Below, piece by piece: positions 18,482 to 30,008 of a stretch of DNA of 64,000 bases. The notes beneath the pieces were generated by a model that saw only the letters and a program-made list of their open reading frames with translations, did not search any database and was not told the origin of the DNA. Origin of the DNA: Persicaria tinctoria (taxonomy: Eukaryota > Streptophyta > Magnoliopsida > Caryophyllales > Polygonaceae); NCBI GenBank assembly GCA_037127255.1, contig JBANSL010000014.1:1242501-1306500 (forward strand). The letters run 5' to 3'. The translations under genes and the position numbers were made by a program. Every line of letters starts with the position of its first letter. The stretch's first letter is position 1.

Positions 18482-18856
18482 TGCTTAATCATTGTGAAGA
18501 GTTGTGCAAACTGCTTCCAACATTGATGAGAAAGAGTGGAAGATTTGGAGATTTTGATGACGGGCCATTTTTAGTCAAGAGGATCGATGGTCTTGCTCAG
18601 AATATTGGAGGGTATGTGGTTTTTCCATGTGTTACAATATATTTCATTTTTTTATATGTAATTTAGCTATAATGTAATTTTCATTATTCTTTTGTTCAAT
18701 TGCAGTGAAAGTTGTGGTATGTATACCATCAAATATATCGAGGGTCTTACATTTCATAGTGGTATTGAAGCTATTTCAGACGAGTATATGGATGCGTATA
18801 GGGAGAGGATGGTTGTGGATTTGTTCAAGAACAAGTGTTGGACATGGGAGCTGTAG
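18482..18856 (+). pseudogene. Ulp1-type (SUMO protease-like) C-terminal exons carried by MULE
   Basis: Exon a (18482-18611) reads LCKLLPTLMRKSGRFGDF and VKRIDGLAQNIGG and ends at a GG|GTATGT donor. Exon b (18706-18856) begins after TTGCAG and reads ESCGMYTIKYIEGLTFHSG, then ISDEYMDAYRERMVVDLF, ending ...CWTWEL at TAG 18854. The join keeps the frame. SCGM(Y/F)..K(Y/F)IE is the catalytic-Cys box of C48/Ulp1 peptidases in plant transposons; the usual Asp before Cys is Ser here. The upstream catalytic His/Asp region is missing or replaced by the tandem repeats, so it is a truncated remnant. Confidence 0.6.
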
Positions 18857-19189
18857 GAATACAATCTGCACCCTATGATTTAGTTGTCACTGTTTTAGGA
18901 TATTAAGTAGTAGAATGTTGCATGGTGCTCATATTTTGATACTTATTGCAATCTGACTATCATGGTGAATGTCTCACCTGTTCCCCTTTATTTTGGAAGT
19001 TAAAGTAGTCTGACAGTTAGGGATTTATATTAAGTAGTACAAATTTGCTTCGTGCTTATAGTTTGGAAGCTATTTTGGATGTTAAGTGTATGAATGTCTC
19101 AACTGTTCCCCTTTGTTTTGATATTTTTGCAAGTTAATGTAGTTCGACAATTAAGTATTAGGAAGTTAAACTTTACATCAAATTTCATA

Positions 19190-19880
19190 TACTTAGGGTT
19201 ATTATTGTAAAAAAAAATGTGTTAATATTAGATGACAAATGTGATGTCATTATAGTATTGTACATCGAATTATTCGTTTGCTCAAGTTTAGCCCGTCTAG
19301 GGTCTATGCTCCCCTAGTTCTAGGGTTTTAGTTTCGTAACAAAAATGCGTTAATATTAGATGACAAATCTGATAACATTGGTACTGTACACACAATTTAT
19401 GGTTTAGGGCCTTGGCCCTAAACCCTAAAGACTAAACCCTAAACCCTAAACCATACTGTACATCAAATTTTCGTCTGCTCAGGTTTAGCCCCTCTTGGGT
19501 TTATGCTCCCCTTGTTCTAGGGTTTCAGTTTTGCAACAAAAATGCGTTAATATTAGTTGACAATGTGATTCCATTAGTACTGTACATCAAATTTTCGGCT
19601 ACTCAATTTTAGCCCCTCTAGGGTCTATGCTCACCTAGTTCTAGGGTTTCAGTTTTGTAAAAAAAATGCGTTAATATTAAATGACAAATCTGATAACATT
19701 AGTATTGTACACACATTTTTGGGTTTAGGGTTTAGGATTTAGGATTTAGAGCCTTGGCCCTAAACCCTAAAGACTAAACCCTAAACCATATTGCACATCA
19801 AATTTTAGTGTGCTCAGTTTTAGCCCCTCTTGGATCTATGCTCCCTTTGTTCTAGGGTTTTAGTTTTGTACCAAAAATGT
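19190..19880. repeat. Degenerate tandem repeats with CCCTAAA words
   Basis: Blocks of about 150-210 bp recur about four times. Each has CTAGGGTTTTAGTTTTGTAAC, then AAAATGCGTTAATATTAGAT, then GACAAAT(G/C)TGAT, and a TCTATGCTCCCCT phrase. Runs of CCCTAAA occur at 19409-19455 and 19755-19785. A copy of this block is inverted at 2660-2720 in MULE copy 1. No gene seen. Confidence 0.7.
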
Positions 19881-19914
19881 GTTCATTTTAGATGACAATG
19901 CAAATGTGATAACA

Positions 19915-20745
19915 TTTTCACTATAAACATTTTAGTTTGATGACAATAGGTTTGTGACACTTTTTTATTTAATGACAATATATTGGTTATAAGAGGGTGA
20001 TGACAATAGTTGGGTGACAGTGCTCTATAGTTTGTGACAATAGAGTGGTGACAGTGTTCTGTATTTGGTGACAATAGGTTGGTGACACTTTTTTATTTGG
20101 TGACAATATATTACATATAAGAGGGCGGTGACAACAGGTTGGTGATAGTGTTCTATAGTTGGTGATAATATATTGGTGACAGTGTTCTGTATTTGGTGAC
20201 AATAGGTGTGTGCAAATAGGTTGGTGCCAATATGTTGGTGATAGTGTTCTGTTGTTGATGTGACAATATTTGGTGACAATAGGTTTGTGACACTTTTTTA
20301 TTTGATGACAATATATTGCATATAAGAGGGTGATGACAATAGGTGGGTGACAGTGCTCTATAGTTGGTGACAATAGAGTGGTGGCAGTATTCTGTATTTG
20401 GTGACAATAGGTTGGTGACACTTTTTTATTTGGCGACAATATATTACATATAAGAGGGTGGTGACAATAGGTTGGTGACAGTGTTCTATAGTTGGTGACA
20501 ATATAGTGGTGACAATGTTCTGTATTTGGTGACAATAGGTGTGTGCAAATAGGTTGGTGACAATTTTTTTTTTTTGAAACTGAATTGGTGAAAATATGTT
20601 GGTGATAGTGTTTTGTCGTTGATGTGACAATATTTGGTGACAATAGGTTGGTGACACTTTTTTATTTGGTGACAATATATTACATATAAGAGGGCGGTGA
20701 CAATAGGTTGGTGACAACAGTTGGTGACAACGGTTGCTGACAGTG
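19915..20745. repeat. GGTGACAAT minisatellite, about 240-bp higher-order unit
   Basis: The field consists of GGTGACAATA(G/T)(G/A)TTGGTGACA words. They are arranged in a longer period that also includes CACTTTTTTATTTGGTGACA, ATATTACATATAAGAGGG and AGTGTTCT(A/G)TA; about three longer units are visible. Long minus-strand reading frames here are simply the periodic translation of the repeat and are not genes. Confidence 0.85.
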
Positions 20746-20938
20746 TAATCTTGATGATATTATCATGTTTATATAACAGATCGTATGGTTCAAAACACAA
20801 CTAATTGACTTGTAATATGGTTCAAACCAAAACTAATTGACTTCAACAATATTAAAAATATGATTAGTAATGATGACTATGTGTATATGCTGCCTTTGTT
20901 TCTATATCTCCAAGCTAGTATTTGCTAAAGCATTTATG

Positions 20939-21586
20939 TCACTTTCTGTTGCGGTATCTGTATTCACCAACTGATGGTTTCCGCTTCTTCTGTGGCATCC
21001 CACTCTTCCTTCGAACCAATGGTGGATAGCATTTCTGCATCTTGATGTCTTCAGGAACAATCCACTCCGCCTCTAATAAAACAGGATAAATTGTTTCATG
21101 GTATGCCAAGGACCATGATTCATTCATGTAGTACTGACTGAAAAAATTCACAACACTCAATCCTTTTTCTTCGATGGCAGCAAGTGCATGAACACAAGGA
21201 ATTCTTTCCAGATCAAACACCTTGCAAGTACAAGACTTTGCATTCAAATCAACCAAAACTCTTTGCTCTCCACCCAATATCTCAAACTGAAAGTTATTCA
21301 AGTGCTTGACATTGTACTTTCCTGTTTCCTTGCACCTCTGTAGAACAATCTTGCTCACATTTGATGGCAGTTCCATGTTGTTCTCTTCACACTGATTTCT
21401 ACGTAAATTGAACCATTCTGATAGCTTCTCTCTAATTTCATTCTGATAGCTTCTCTTTAATTCATCCAAACTCAATGTCTCTTTAATCACAATAACTTTT
21501 GAAGTTACATCACCAACAAAACATAAATCACCCTCAATCAATTTCCACTCCCCTCCAAACTTCATTGTAAGCAACTTTGTCTCCAT
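20939..21586 (-). pseudogene. MULE transposase C-terminal part with SWIM zinc finger
   Basis: The minus-strand frame has 215 codons. Residues near 110-125 read CTCKVFDLERIPCVHALAAI, a textbook SWIM finger (C-x-C-xn-C-x-H). It is preceded by a strand segment with GGEQRVLVDLN and followed by a YYMNESWSLAYHETIYPV helix, the usual order at the end of MuDR/FAR1-type transposases. A basic tail RKSGMPQKKRKPS, the standard 'GRPkkkR' region, ends it. The DDE catalytic core upstream is absent; in its place lies a tandem array (21636-22470). It may be the last exon of a once spliced gene. Confidence 0.75.
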
Positions 21587-21635
21587 TTATGCATTTTAAA
21601 TAAAACTAATTATATTCAATATATTCTACAATATT

Positions 21636-22470
21636 GTCACCAACTAATTATCAAGTTTATGTTTACAAATGTTATCAATTACGTATTGGTCAGATTTTCA
21701 AATGAAGACAATGCTATATGTCACCAATCTCTTACCAAGTTTTAAATTGAGTTCAAGCTAAACCATAAGAGGATTTGTCACCAACTAATTATCAAGTTTC
21801 TGTTTACATATGTCATCAATTACATATTGCTCAGATTTTCAAATGAAGACAATGCTATATGTCACCAATCTCTTACCAAGTTCTAAATTGAGTTCAAGCT
21901 AAACCATAAGAGGATTTGTCACCAACTAATTATCAAGTTTATATTTACAAATGTCATCAATTACATATTGCTCAGATTTTCAATTGATGACAATGCTATA
22001 TGTCACCAATCTCTTACCAAGTTCTAAATTGAGTTCAAGCTAAACCATAAGAGGATTTGTTACCAACTAATTATCAAGTTTATGTTTACATATGTCATCA
22101 ATTACGTATTGCTCAGATTTTCAAAGGAAGACAATGCTATACGCCACCAATCTCTTACCAATTTCTAAATTGAGTTCAAGCTAAACCATAAGAGGATTTG
22201 TCACCAACTAATTATCAAGTTTCTATTTACATATGTCATCAATTACATATTGCTCAGATTTTCAAATGATGACAATGCTATATCTCACCAATCTCTTACC
22301 AAGTTCTAAATTGAGTTCAAACTATACCATAAGAGGATTTATCACCAACTAATTATCAAGTTTATGTTTACATATGTCATCAATTATATATTGCTCAGAT
22401 TTTCAAATGATGACAATGCTATATGTCACCAATCTCTTACAAGTTCTAAATTGAGTTCAAGGTATTCAAT
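21636..22470. repeat. Six tandem copies of a ~140-bp unit
   Basis: Each unit holds CACCAACTAATTATCAAGTT, then TTTACATATGTCATCAATTA, TTGCTCAGATTTTCAAATGA, GACAATGCTATATGTCACCA and CTAAACCATAAGAGGATTTG. Starts are near 21636, 21778, 21919, 22060, 22201 and 22342. Copies differ by a few substitutions. GTCACC/GTGAC words link it to the other repeats of the element. Confidence 0.9.
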
Positions 22471-23084
22471 AAAAGAAGTTTATCATCATGAATAGAAAAA
22501 AGAGAGAGAGAGATGATTATTACCTCTTCAATCTAAGAAGAAGGATGATGAATCGAATGGTGACAAATTGTCTTCGATTTGTTGATATATTCTCTACCAA
22601 CAACTCAATTTCGGTTGGATTCACCCTAATATGAACAATCCACCGAAATCCTCTTCGATCGGATTGTTGAGTGACAAATAAGCTTCGATTTGAGGACGAA
22701 ATTTGTCCCAAAATCTGAAAATACTTTGAATCTGATGATGAACCTCGCCCAAATCCACCAAAATCTCCTTGGATCGGATGCCTCGGTGACAAATTGAAGG
22801 AACTAAGGAGGGAGATGAAGTTTCCGCGCTGAAGGAGGAGGGAGATGAAGTTTGCGCGCTGCGTCTTTTCTGAAGGAGGAAGAAACCTAATTTGGGGGAG
22901 AAATTAGAACAGGGGTAAAGTTGTTATAAATGGACATTTCCTTAATTATGAAAAAAAGAGGACATTTTCTTAATATTGTCACCAAATATGGATATTAACC
23001 AAATTTTTCCAATGATTTATTGTGTAAAATATGTTAAATTAAGCTAGTAATGTGTTTAATTATAAGTTTATGTATAAGTAATGT

Positions 23085-23190
23085 TAGCTTTTTTTTTGAC
23101 GAGTGACCCTCTACGTAGGGTCTTACAAGTTATCTTTTGATGGTTTTAAGATCGTTGTGTCGGTCTAATTCTTGCGTTATGTAAAAAAAA
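23085..23190 (+). mobile_element. Short L1-like 3' tail with A-run
   Basis: About 100 bases end in ...TTCTTGCGTTATGTAAAAAAAAAA, the style of plant L1 3' ends. Too short to classify; the segment lies immediately left of the duplicated gene promoter. Confidence 0.3.
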
Positions 23191-23194
23191 AACC

Positions 23195-23357
23195 CCAGAA
23201 AATTCTATCAATAATTCAATTATAGAATTTTATCTATTTCATCCTTAATTTTTATTTAGTTATTTATTTTCCGTAAAATATTTTGATGAGGATTAGAATG
23301 GATAACTTATCTCTTTCGACTTTCGAGTGAAATTCGAATTATCAATCGATATATAAA
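23195..23357 (+). promoter_or_regulatory. Promoter of second secreted-protein gene, cut at its TATA box
   Basis: The sequence aligns with 7871-8043, upstream of the intact paralogue, and ends in GATATATAAA at 23348-23357. The last five bases, ATAAA, are the left target duplication of the copia element; the sequence resumes with ATAAACCCCT at 29941. The break therefore lies within or at the 3' edge of the TATA box, 6.6 kb from the coding region. Confidence 0.75.
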
Positions 23358-24248
23358 TGTTATGTCTAAATGTAATCTAGATGCATATGTACTAGGGGCT
23401 TTGGGTGCTTGAATGGCTAGACAAACCTAGGACCCGGATCTAAGGTGGCTCAGGCTAAGGTTCAGGTGGAAGAAACTCGGCTAAGACCAAAGGGGGCTCC
23501 ATGGTTCCTAGCTAACATGGTGTGGTTCAATGTCCTAGAGCTGAAGCTGAAGATGTTGGCCCATTCCTGTAGCTCTGGCCCAACTCTCTACCACTCTCGG
23601 CCCAATTGCTTCCTGAAGGCTCCAACGGCTCTATTAGCCCATGCTCTTGCTTGACTGAAACGCAGCGTTTCCTTTAGTTGGAGCTCGGGTATATAGGTTC
23701 GCCTTCTGGAAACCCTAAAGGGTTAAGAGCTCATTTCATCCGCTTCCGCTTCCGAAAGAAAGAGAGAGAGAGAGAGGAAACCCTAGCGGCGATCTTGGCG
23801 ATCCGCGGCGACGCTTGCTGTTCCACACTCCGACGAGCTTGATTCCCAAGCTCCTGACGTGATCCAAGGAGTCCGAGCTCATCATAGGAAGAAGAAGCTA
23901 CTTGGTGCTCAACCTTGGCGTCTTCACCAACTTCAGTTCATCTTCGTCTTCTCAGATGGAGTGAAAGGGAGTATCTGTTCCTATACTTCGAGTTTCTCCT
24001 TGATTACTTGCTTGCCTGAGCCGCTAGATCTAGGGTTTCTTCCTGTTTGTCTATCATCTGCATCCATGTCTTGTATTCGATCATACTTAGTGGATTCATG
24101 GGTTTGAGTCTCTCCCTCTTGAGGCTCCGCAGAGTAGGGTAACCGAACTGCGTAAACAATCTCTGTGTCCTCTCTCGCTTTCGTATTTCTGTGCTTAGCT
24201 CTTCATTACATCTATTCTAGGGTTTAGATCCGAAATCTGAGTTTTACA
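23358..24248 (+). repeat. 5' LTR of the copia element
   Basis: 891 bp, beginning TGTTATGTCTAAATG and ending GAGTTTTACA. It contains a GTATATAGG TATA-like box near 23688 and a (GA)n tract near 23760. The segment from about 23850 forward is probably R/U5. Confidence 0.95.
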
Positions 24249-24251
24249 AAG

Positions 24252-24265
24252 TGGTATCAGAGCCA
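24252..24265 (+). promoter_or_regulatory. Primer binding site of the copia element (Met-tRNA)
   Basis: TGGTATCAGAGCCA starts four bases after the 5' LTR end. It is complementary to the initiator Met-tRNA 3' end, the standard copia primer. Confidence 0.9.
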
Positions 24266-24536
24266 GGTTGTCCCTTTTCTTCCTTTGTCTCGTCTCTGTA
24301 GACGAGGGAAATAGATCTGGGGGCATGGACATTGGGCAGGCCGCATATAGTGTCCACCGGCCAGGCGCTGTTCCTCTCCCGTCCGACGTACCACACCGTT
24401 TTCAAAACCTATATCTGTTTTTTCAAAACGTTTTCTCTGTGCTTATGTGTTAGTTTATCTTATCTGTTAGCTTATCTGTTGATTAAAGCCTTCAGTTGAA
24501 CAAACTAACCCTGTTCTTCTTCCTGTCTCAGGTACC

Positions 24537-27500
24537 ATGGCAGATTCCTATGTCAAAATCAAGCCATTCGATGGCAAAATAGACTTTGTCATGTGACAGG
24601 TCAAGATGAAAGCAATTCTTATCAAAGAAAAATGCTGGAGAGCTGTCTCACCAGTTACTCCACCCTCCACACCACAGGGAGACCCTTCAGTACAACAACC
24701 AACACCCACCACACCAGTAGTGCCACCAGTCCCTCCAGAAGTCTCAGAACAAGCCCATGCCGAGATCATGCTTAGGCTCACAGATGATGTGGCCAGACAA
24801 GTAGTCAAGGTAGATGACCCCAGGGCCCTTTGGTTAGCCCTGGAGGACTTGTTTCTTGTTAAATCCCTGCCTAGTCGCATCTCTCTACTCTGTAGGCTCT
24901 TCACTTTTAAAATGGACACATCTATTACATTAAATGATAATCTGGATAAGTTTTTAAAAATGACACAAGAGCTAGAGAGATGTGATGATAGCATTAAGGA
25001 TTCTCATCAAGCCATTTTGTTGCTAAATTCATTGCCCTCACAGTTTGATCATTTTAAGGATGTCATTCAGTTCTCAAGAGAGCCTCTCACTAAGGAACGT
25101 ATAGTGGAGACTATCTCTGAGAAGAATGAGATGCTCAAAGTGTTCAAATCCAAACATGGTGTCAAGTCTGACACCTCTGAGAAATCTGAGGTTTTGTTTG
25201 CCAAAACAAACAAACCAAAGGGCAATAAATCTAAAAACAAAAAGAAAAAGGAAGATGAAAATTCAAATGCACCCAATCCTGAATCCAGTTCCAAGGTACC
25301 CAAGGATTCCAAGTTCAATTATTGTGGACACCTTAGACACTGGATAAAGGACTGCAGGAAGAAAAAAAGGGCTGATGAAAATAAACTCAAGAATTCTATG
25401 TCTGTTTCTTTGCTTGAGTCTGATGTTGGTAACTATCCTAATGAACTTTTCATGTGTATTTCAGATAATAGTGATCCATCCTCATGGATTCTTGACTCTG
25501 GCTGCACCATACATGCCACCCCAAACAAAGCTTGCTTTGATAACCTTGATCAGAGTAGGAGAGGGGTGGTCAAACTTGGTGACCACCACTCTCTTGCCAT
25601 CAAGGGGGTGGGGGATGTATCACTGAAAATGTTTGATGGGAATGTTATCACCCTTAAAGATGTTAAGTGGGTACCTGAGTTAAGGAGGAGTCTTATGTCT
25701 GAGTCAGTCTTTGATTGCATGAATTATGACATCAACACTAGTAATGGCATTAAGAGAGTTTTCTGGAATGGAAAGTGCATTGTCAAAACCATTAGAAAGA
25801 AAGGCTTATATCATGTTATTACTCCTGAAAATGAATGCAATCTTCTTGCTAACTCTGCACACATGACTTCTCATTTGACTAAGTTGTGGCATCTTAGGCT
25901 AGGTCATATAGGAAACAAAGGTCTCTATTATCTGCATAAGCATGGTTTGTTATCTGAAAAACCTACTGATCTATCTTTCTGTGAGAATTGTGTCTTTGGG
26001 AAGGCTACTAAACAGGTATTTCCCAAGTCTCTGTACACAGCCAACAAGCCTTTTGAGTATGTTCATTCAGACTTATGGGGGCCTGCACAGGTGGATACAA
26101 TTGGTGGGAAGAGATATTTCATATCATTCATTGATCACTTCTCCAGGAAAGTTTGGCTCACTCTGCTGAAAACAAAAGATGAAGCTTTTCAGGCTTTCAA
26201 AACCTGGAAAACTAAAGTGGAGCTTCAAACTGGTAACAAACTGCAATGCTTCAAAACAGATAATGGACTTGAGTTCTGCAACAGTGCCTTTGATGAGTTC
26301 TGCAGGGAGAATGGCATCAGAAGGCAACTCACAGTGCCTGGCACCCCTCAGCAAAATGGTACAGCTGAGAGGATGAACAGGACACTATTAGAGAAGGCCA
26401 GATGCCTTCTCTTCACAGCAGGCATGAAGCACACTCTCTGGGGAGAAGCTGTTGTCACTGCAACCTACCTGATCAACAGATCCCCCTCCTATGCAATTGG
26501 CTTCAAAACTCCACAAGAGTTGTGGATTGGCAAGAAACCCAGCCTGATATACCTGAAACCTTTTGGTTGCACAGCATATGCTCAAGTCTCACAGGGCAAA
26601 CTACAACCTAGGGCACTCAAAGGTGTAATGCTTGGGTATCCAGAAGGAGTCAAAGGCTACAAGATCCTCCTAGTTCAACCTGGAGGATACAAAGTCATTG
26701 TCTCCAGAAATGTTACCTTCAATGAATCCGAATTTCATTTTAAGAGTGTTCTAACACCTAGAAATGAGAATACAGGTGACTCTGAACAGACCTCAAAGTT
26801 CTTTGCTCCAGATGACCAGTTGTTGTCATCCACCACCTCTGAAGCAGGAGATGATGAGTTTGACATAGGCTATGTCCCAACTCATCACAACTCTCCTCCA
26901 GCAAATCCAGCAATCCCAGTTCAGCAAACACAACAATTAGGAGGAGAACACCAAGAAGAGCCACAACCTGAAGAAAATGAAGAGAACATCAATCAGGGAG
27001 TACCTCTAAACCCTCACTCTGAATCTGAATCTCCCAGTTCTTCTTCTTCTGGGCCTTCTATGTTTGAGCATGCTTCCTCTTCTTCCTCTTCTGCTCAATC
27101 TGTGCCTTCTGCTTTTGTTGATAATTCTGTGCTCCATGACTATCAACTTGCTAGAGATAGGAGTCCTAGAACTAGAATTCCTAATAGAAGGTATACAGAT
27201 GACATTAATATTGTTGAGTTTGCTTACATTGCTTCTGAGATTGTTAAAAATGTTATTCCTGAGACTTTTGAATCTGCTATGAGATCCCCTGATTCTGTGA
27301 AATGGTTTAAAGCTATGCTTGAAGAACTTGAGTCAATGAAAGTTAACAACACTTGGATTTTAGTTCCCAAACCTGAGCATGCTAAAACTATTGACCGTAA
27401 ATGGGTTTTTAAAGTCAAAGAAGGGATAAACTCTGATGAACCATCTAAGTACAAAGCTAGACTTGTAGCAAAAGGGTTTAATCAAAGAGAAGGGTTAGAT

Positions 27501-28828
27501 TATAATGACATATTTGCTCCTGTTGTTAAATATAAAACTCTTAGATTACTTCTTGCTATTGCTACTGTCTTTGATTGGGAACTTGAACAAATGGATGTTA
27601 AGACTGCCTTTCTTCATGGTGATCTGGATGAAACTATTTTCATGAGACAACCTAAGGGTTTCACTGATAAAAACAAACCAAATCATGTATGTCTGTTGAA
27701 AAAGTCTATTTATGGTCTTAAACAGTCTCCAAGACAATGGAACATAAAATTTGACTCTTGCATGAGATCTCTTGGTTTTATTAGAAGTGAATATGATTCC
27801 TGTCTATATATCAAAGGTGTTACTACCAAGTTTCCATTATTTATCCTGCTTTATGTGGATGACATTCTCCTTGTCTGTGCATCTATGAGAATTATTTCTG
27901 ACACAAAAAGAAACCTGCTAAAACACTTTGATATGAAGGATCTTGGCCATGCCAAGAGAATTCTAGGGGTCATGATCCTCAGGGATAGACCCAACAGGAA
28001 ACTTATGCTTTCCCAGGTTGACTGTATTGAAAAAGTTCTCAAAAGATTTAGTATGTTTGATTCTAAATCCTCACCTATACCCTTAGGAGGGCATCTTGAG
28101 CTAAGCAAAGCTCAATGCCCTAAAACTGAACATGAAAAAAAAGGCTATGTCTGATGTTCCCTATGATGTTGCTGTTGGTTCAATCATGTATGCCATGCTA
28201 TGTACTAGGCCTGATTTAGCCTTTTCCATTAGTGTTCTTAGTAGATACATGTCCAATCCTGGAATGCCTCACTGGAATGCTATGAAATATTTGCTTAAAT
28301 ATCTAAATGGCTCTAATCATCTCGGCCTTGTGTACTCAGACTATGCACCTGCTGGTGATCTCCAAGGGTATGTGGACTCTGACTATGCCAGTAACAAGGA
28401 TACAAGGAAGTCCACCACTGCCTACTACTTCACCTGGGCAGGCAACTGCATATCCTGGAAGTCTCAACAACAATCTGTGGTTGCCCTATCATCAACTGAA
28501 GCTGAATACATGGCAGCAACTGAAGCTGCAAAAGAAGCTATATGGTTGAAAGGCATTCTTGGAGAGATTTTTCAGAAAGAAGTTTGTACCTATTATAAAC
28601 ATGGATAGCCAGAGTGCTTTGTATTTGTGCAAGGACCCCATGTATCATGAAAAAACCAAGCACATAGATGTTAGGTTTCATTTCATAAGGCACAGGGTCG
28701 AAGACAAAGCACTGGACGTCAAGAAGATCAAGGGAGAACTCAACCCAGCTGACTTTGGCACGAAGATAGTTCCCTCCAGCAAGTTCTACTATTGCAGGAA
28801 CTTTCTTCACATACTTGATGTTCACTAA
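24537..28828 (+). pseudogene. Copia gag-pol polyprotein, one nonsense codon and two frameshifts
   Basis: The natural ATG is at 24537; a TGA at 24594-24596 interrupts the frame 19 codons later, after which it is open to 28154. Domains: Gag (UBN2-type) to about 25240; a zinc knuckle near 25310 (NYCGHLRHWIKDC) that lacks its first Cys; protease WILDSGCTIH; GAG-pre-integrase LWHLRLGHIGNKG; integrase with HSDLWGP, TDNGLEF and NGTAERMNRT (DDE triad); RT with QMDVKTAFLHGDL, SIYGLKQSPRQW and LLYVDDILLV. An eight-A run at 28135-28142 shifts the frame. RNase H (GYVDSDYASNKDTRKS, LSSTEAEYMA) follows, then a second shift near 28590, and the C-terminus ends at 28828. The element can no longer make its own proteins. 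Confidence 0.95.
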
Positions 28829-28934
28829 CCATGCAGGTACACGAGCCGAGGACGGACGGATCGAAGACTTAAACCCATTTCCACTATTTAAATGATCGAA
28901 TACCACATATGGTGGCTAGATTAGGAGGGCAAAT

Positions 28935-29940
28935 TGTTATGTCTAAATGTAATCTAGATGCATATGTACTAGGGGCTTTGGGTGCTTGAATGGCTAGACA
29001 AACCTAGGACCCGGATCTAAGGTGGCTCAGGCTAAGGTTCAGGTGGAAGAAACTCGGCTAGATGCATATGTAATCTAGATGCATATGTACTAGGGGCTTT
29101 GGGTGCTTGAATGGCTAGACAAACCTAGGACCCGGATCTAAGGTGGCTCAGGCTAAGGTTCAGGTGGAAGAAACTCGGCTAAGACCAAAGGGGGCTCCAT
29201 GGTTCCTAGCTAACATGGTGTGGTTCAATGTCCTAGAGCTGAAGCTAAAGACGTTGGCCCATTCCTGTAGCTCTGGCCCAACTCTCTACCACTCTCGGCC
29301 CAATTGCTTCCTGAAGGCTCCAACGGCTCTATTAGCCCATGCTCTTGCTTGACTGAAACGCAGCGTTTCCTTTAGTTGGAGCTTTGGTATATAGGTTCGC
29401 CTTCTGGAAACCCTAAAGGGTTAAGAGCTCATTTCATCCGCTTCCGCTTCCGAAAGAGAGAGAGAGAGGAAACCCTAGCGGCGATCTTGGCGATCCGCGG
29501 CGACGCTTGCTGTTCCACACTCCGACGAGCTTGATTCCCAAGCTCCTGACGTGATCCAAGGAGTCCGAGCTCATCATAGGAAGAAGAAGCTACTTGGTGC
29601 TCAACCTTGGCGTCTTCACCAACTTCAGTTCATCTTCGTCTTCTCAGATGGAGTGAAAGGGAGTATCTGTTCCTATACTTCGAGTTTCTCCTTGAATACT
29701 TGCTTGCCTGAGCCGCTAGATCTAGGGTTTCTTCCTGTTTGTCTATCATCTGCATCCATGTCTTGTATTCGATCATACTTAGTGGATTCATGGGTTTGAG
29801 TCTCTCCCTCTTGAGGCTCCGCAGAGTAGGGTAACCGAACTGCGTAAACAATCTCTGTGTCCTCTCTCGCTTTCGTATTTCTGTGCTTAGCTCTTCATTA
29901 CATCTATTCTAGGGTTTAGATCCGAAATCTGAGTTTTACA
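28935..29940 (+). repeat. 3' LTR of the copia element, with 121-bp internal duplication
   Basis: 1006 bp. The word TAATCTAGATGCATATGTAC occurs at 28950 and again at 29071, marking a 121-bp tandem duplication near the LTR start that the 5' LTR lacks. The remainder is nearly identical to the 5' LTR. It ends GAGTTTTACA directly before the target duplication. Confidence 0.95.
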
Positions 29941-30008
29941 ATAAACCCCTAAAATATTCACAACCTTAGAAGTTATTAGAACTAAAAATTGAGGGTTTGG
30001 CAATAGGC

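Larger units (their letters stand above)
17155..23011. mobile_element. MULE copy 2 with Ulp1 exons, SWIM tail and GGTGACAAT minisatellites
   Basis: The left edge carries AATTAAGTAAATGTCCAT, then ATTAAGAAAGTGTCCAT, then AACTTTACCC. The right edge (22905-22990), read in reverse, carries the same three blocks in the same order. Inside are a CT-rich leader with a good splice donor at 17596, Ulp1-type protease exons (plus strand), three tandem-repeat fields, and a SWIM-finger transposase tail (minus strand). Ulp1-bearing MULEs (Kaonashi type) are known in plants. The transposase core is missing here and the coding parts are fragments, so the element is defective. Target duplication not resolved. 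Confidence 0.6.
23358..29940 (+). mobile_element. Ty1/copia LTR retrotransposon, complete but mutated
   Basis: The element has TG...CA ends and a 5-bp duplication ATAAA (23353-23357 and 29941-29945). The left LTR is 23358-24248, the right LTR 28935-29940. A Met-tRNA primer site lies at 24252, a purine-rich tract just before 28935. Gag-pol order is protease, integrase, RT, RNase H, as in copia. By eye the LTRs differ by about five substitutions plus a (GA)n length change and a 121-bp duplication in the right LTR, so the insertion is fairly recent. A nonsense codon and two frameshifts make it non-autonomous. Confidence 0.95.

Noticed and set aside
19409..19455. Interstitial telomere (CCCTAAA)n
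   Set aside because: Only a few units, interrupted, and repeated as part of the MULE's internal repeats; no sign of chromosome fusion.
19883..20800. Several long minus-strand reading frames rich in CHQ/TYCHH repeats
   Set aside because: They are the six-frame translation of the GGTGACAAT minisatellite; period-dependent, low-complexity, no start context.
21636..22470. Regular repeats that superficially recall a CRISPR array
   Set aside because: Eukaryotic context, ~140-bp units with no unique spacers; an ordinary tandem repeat.
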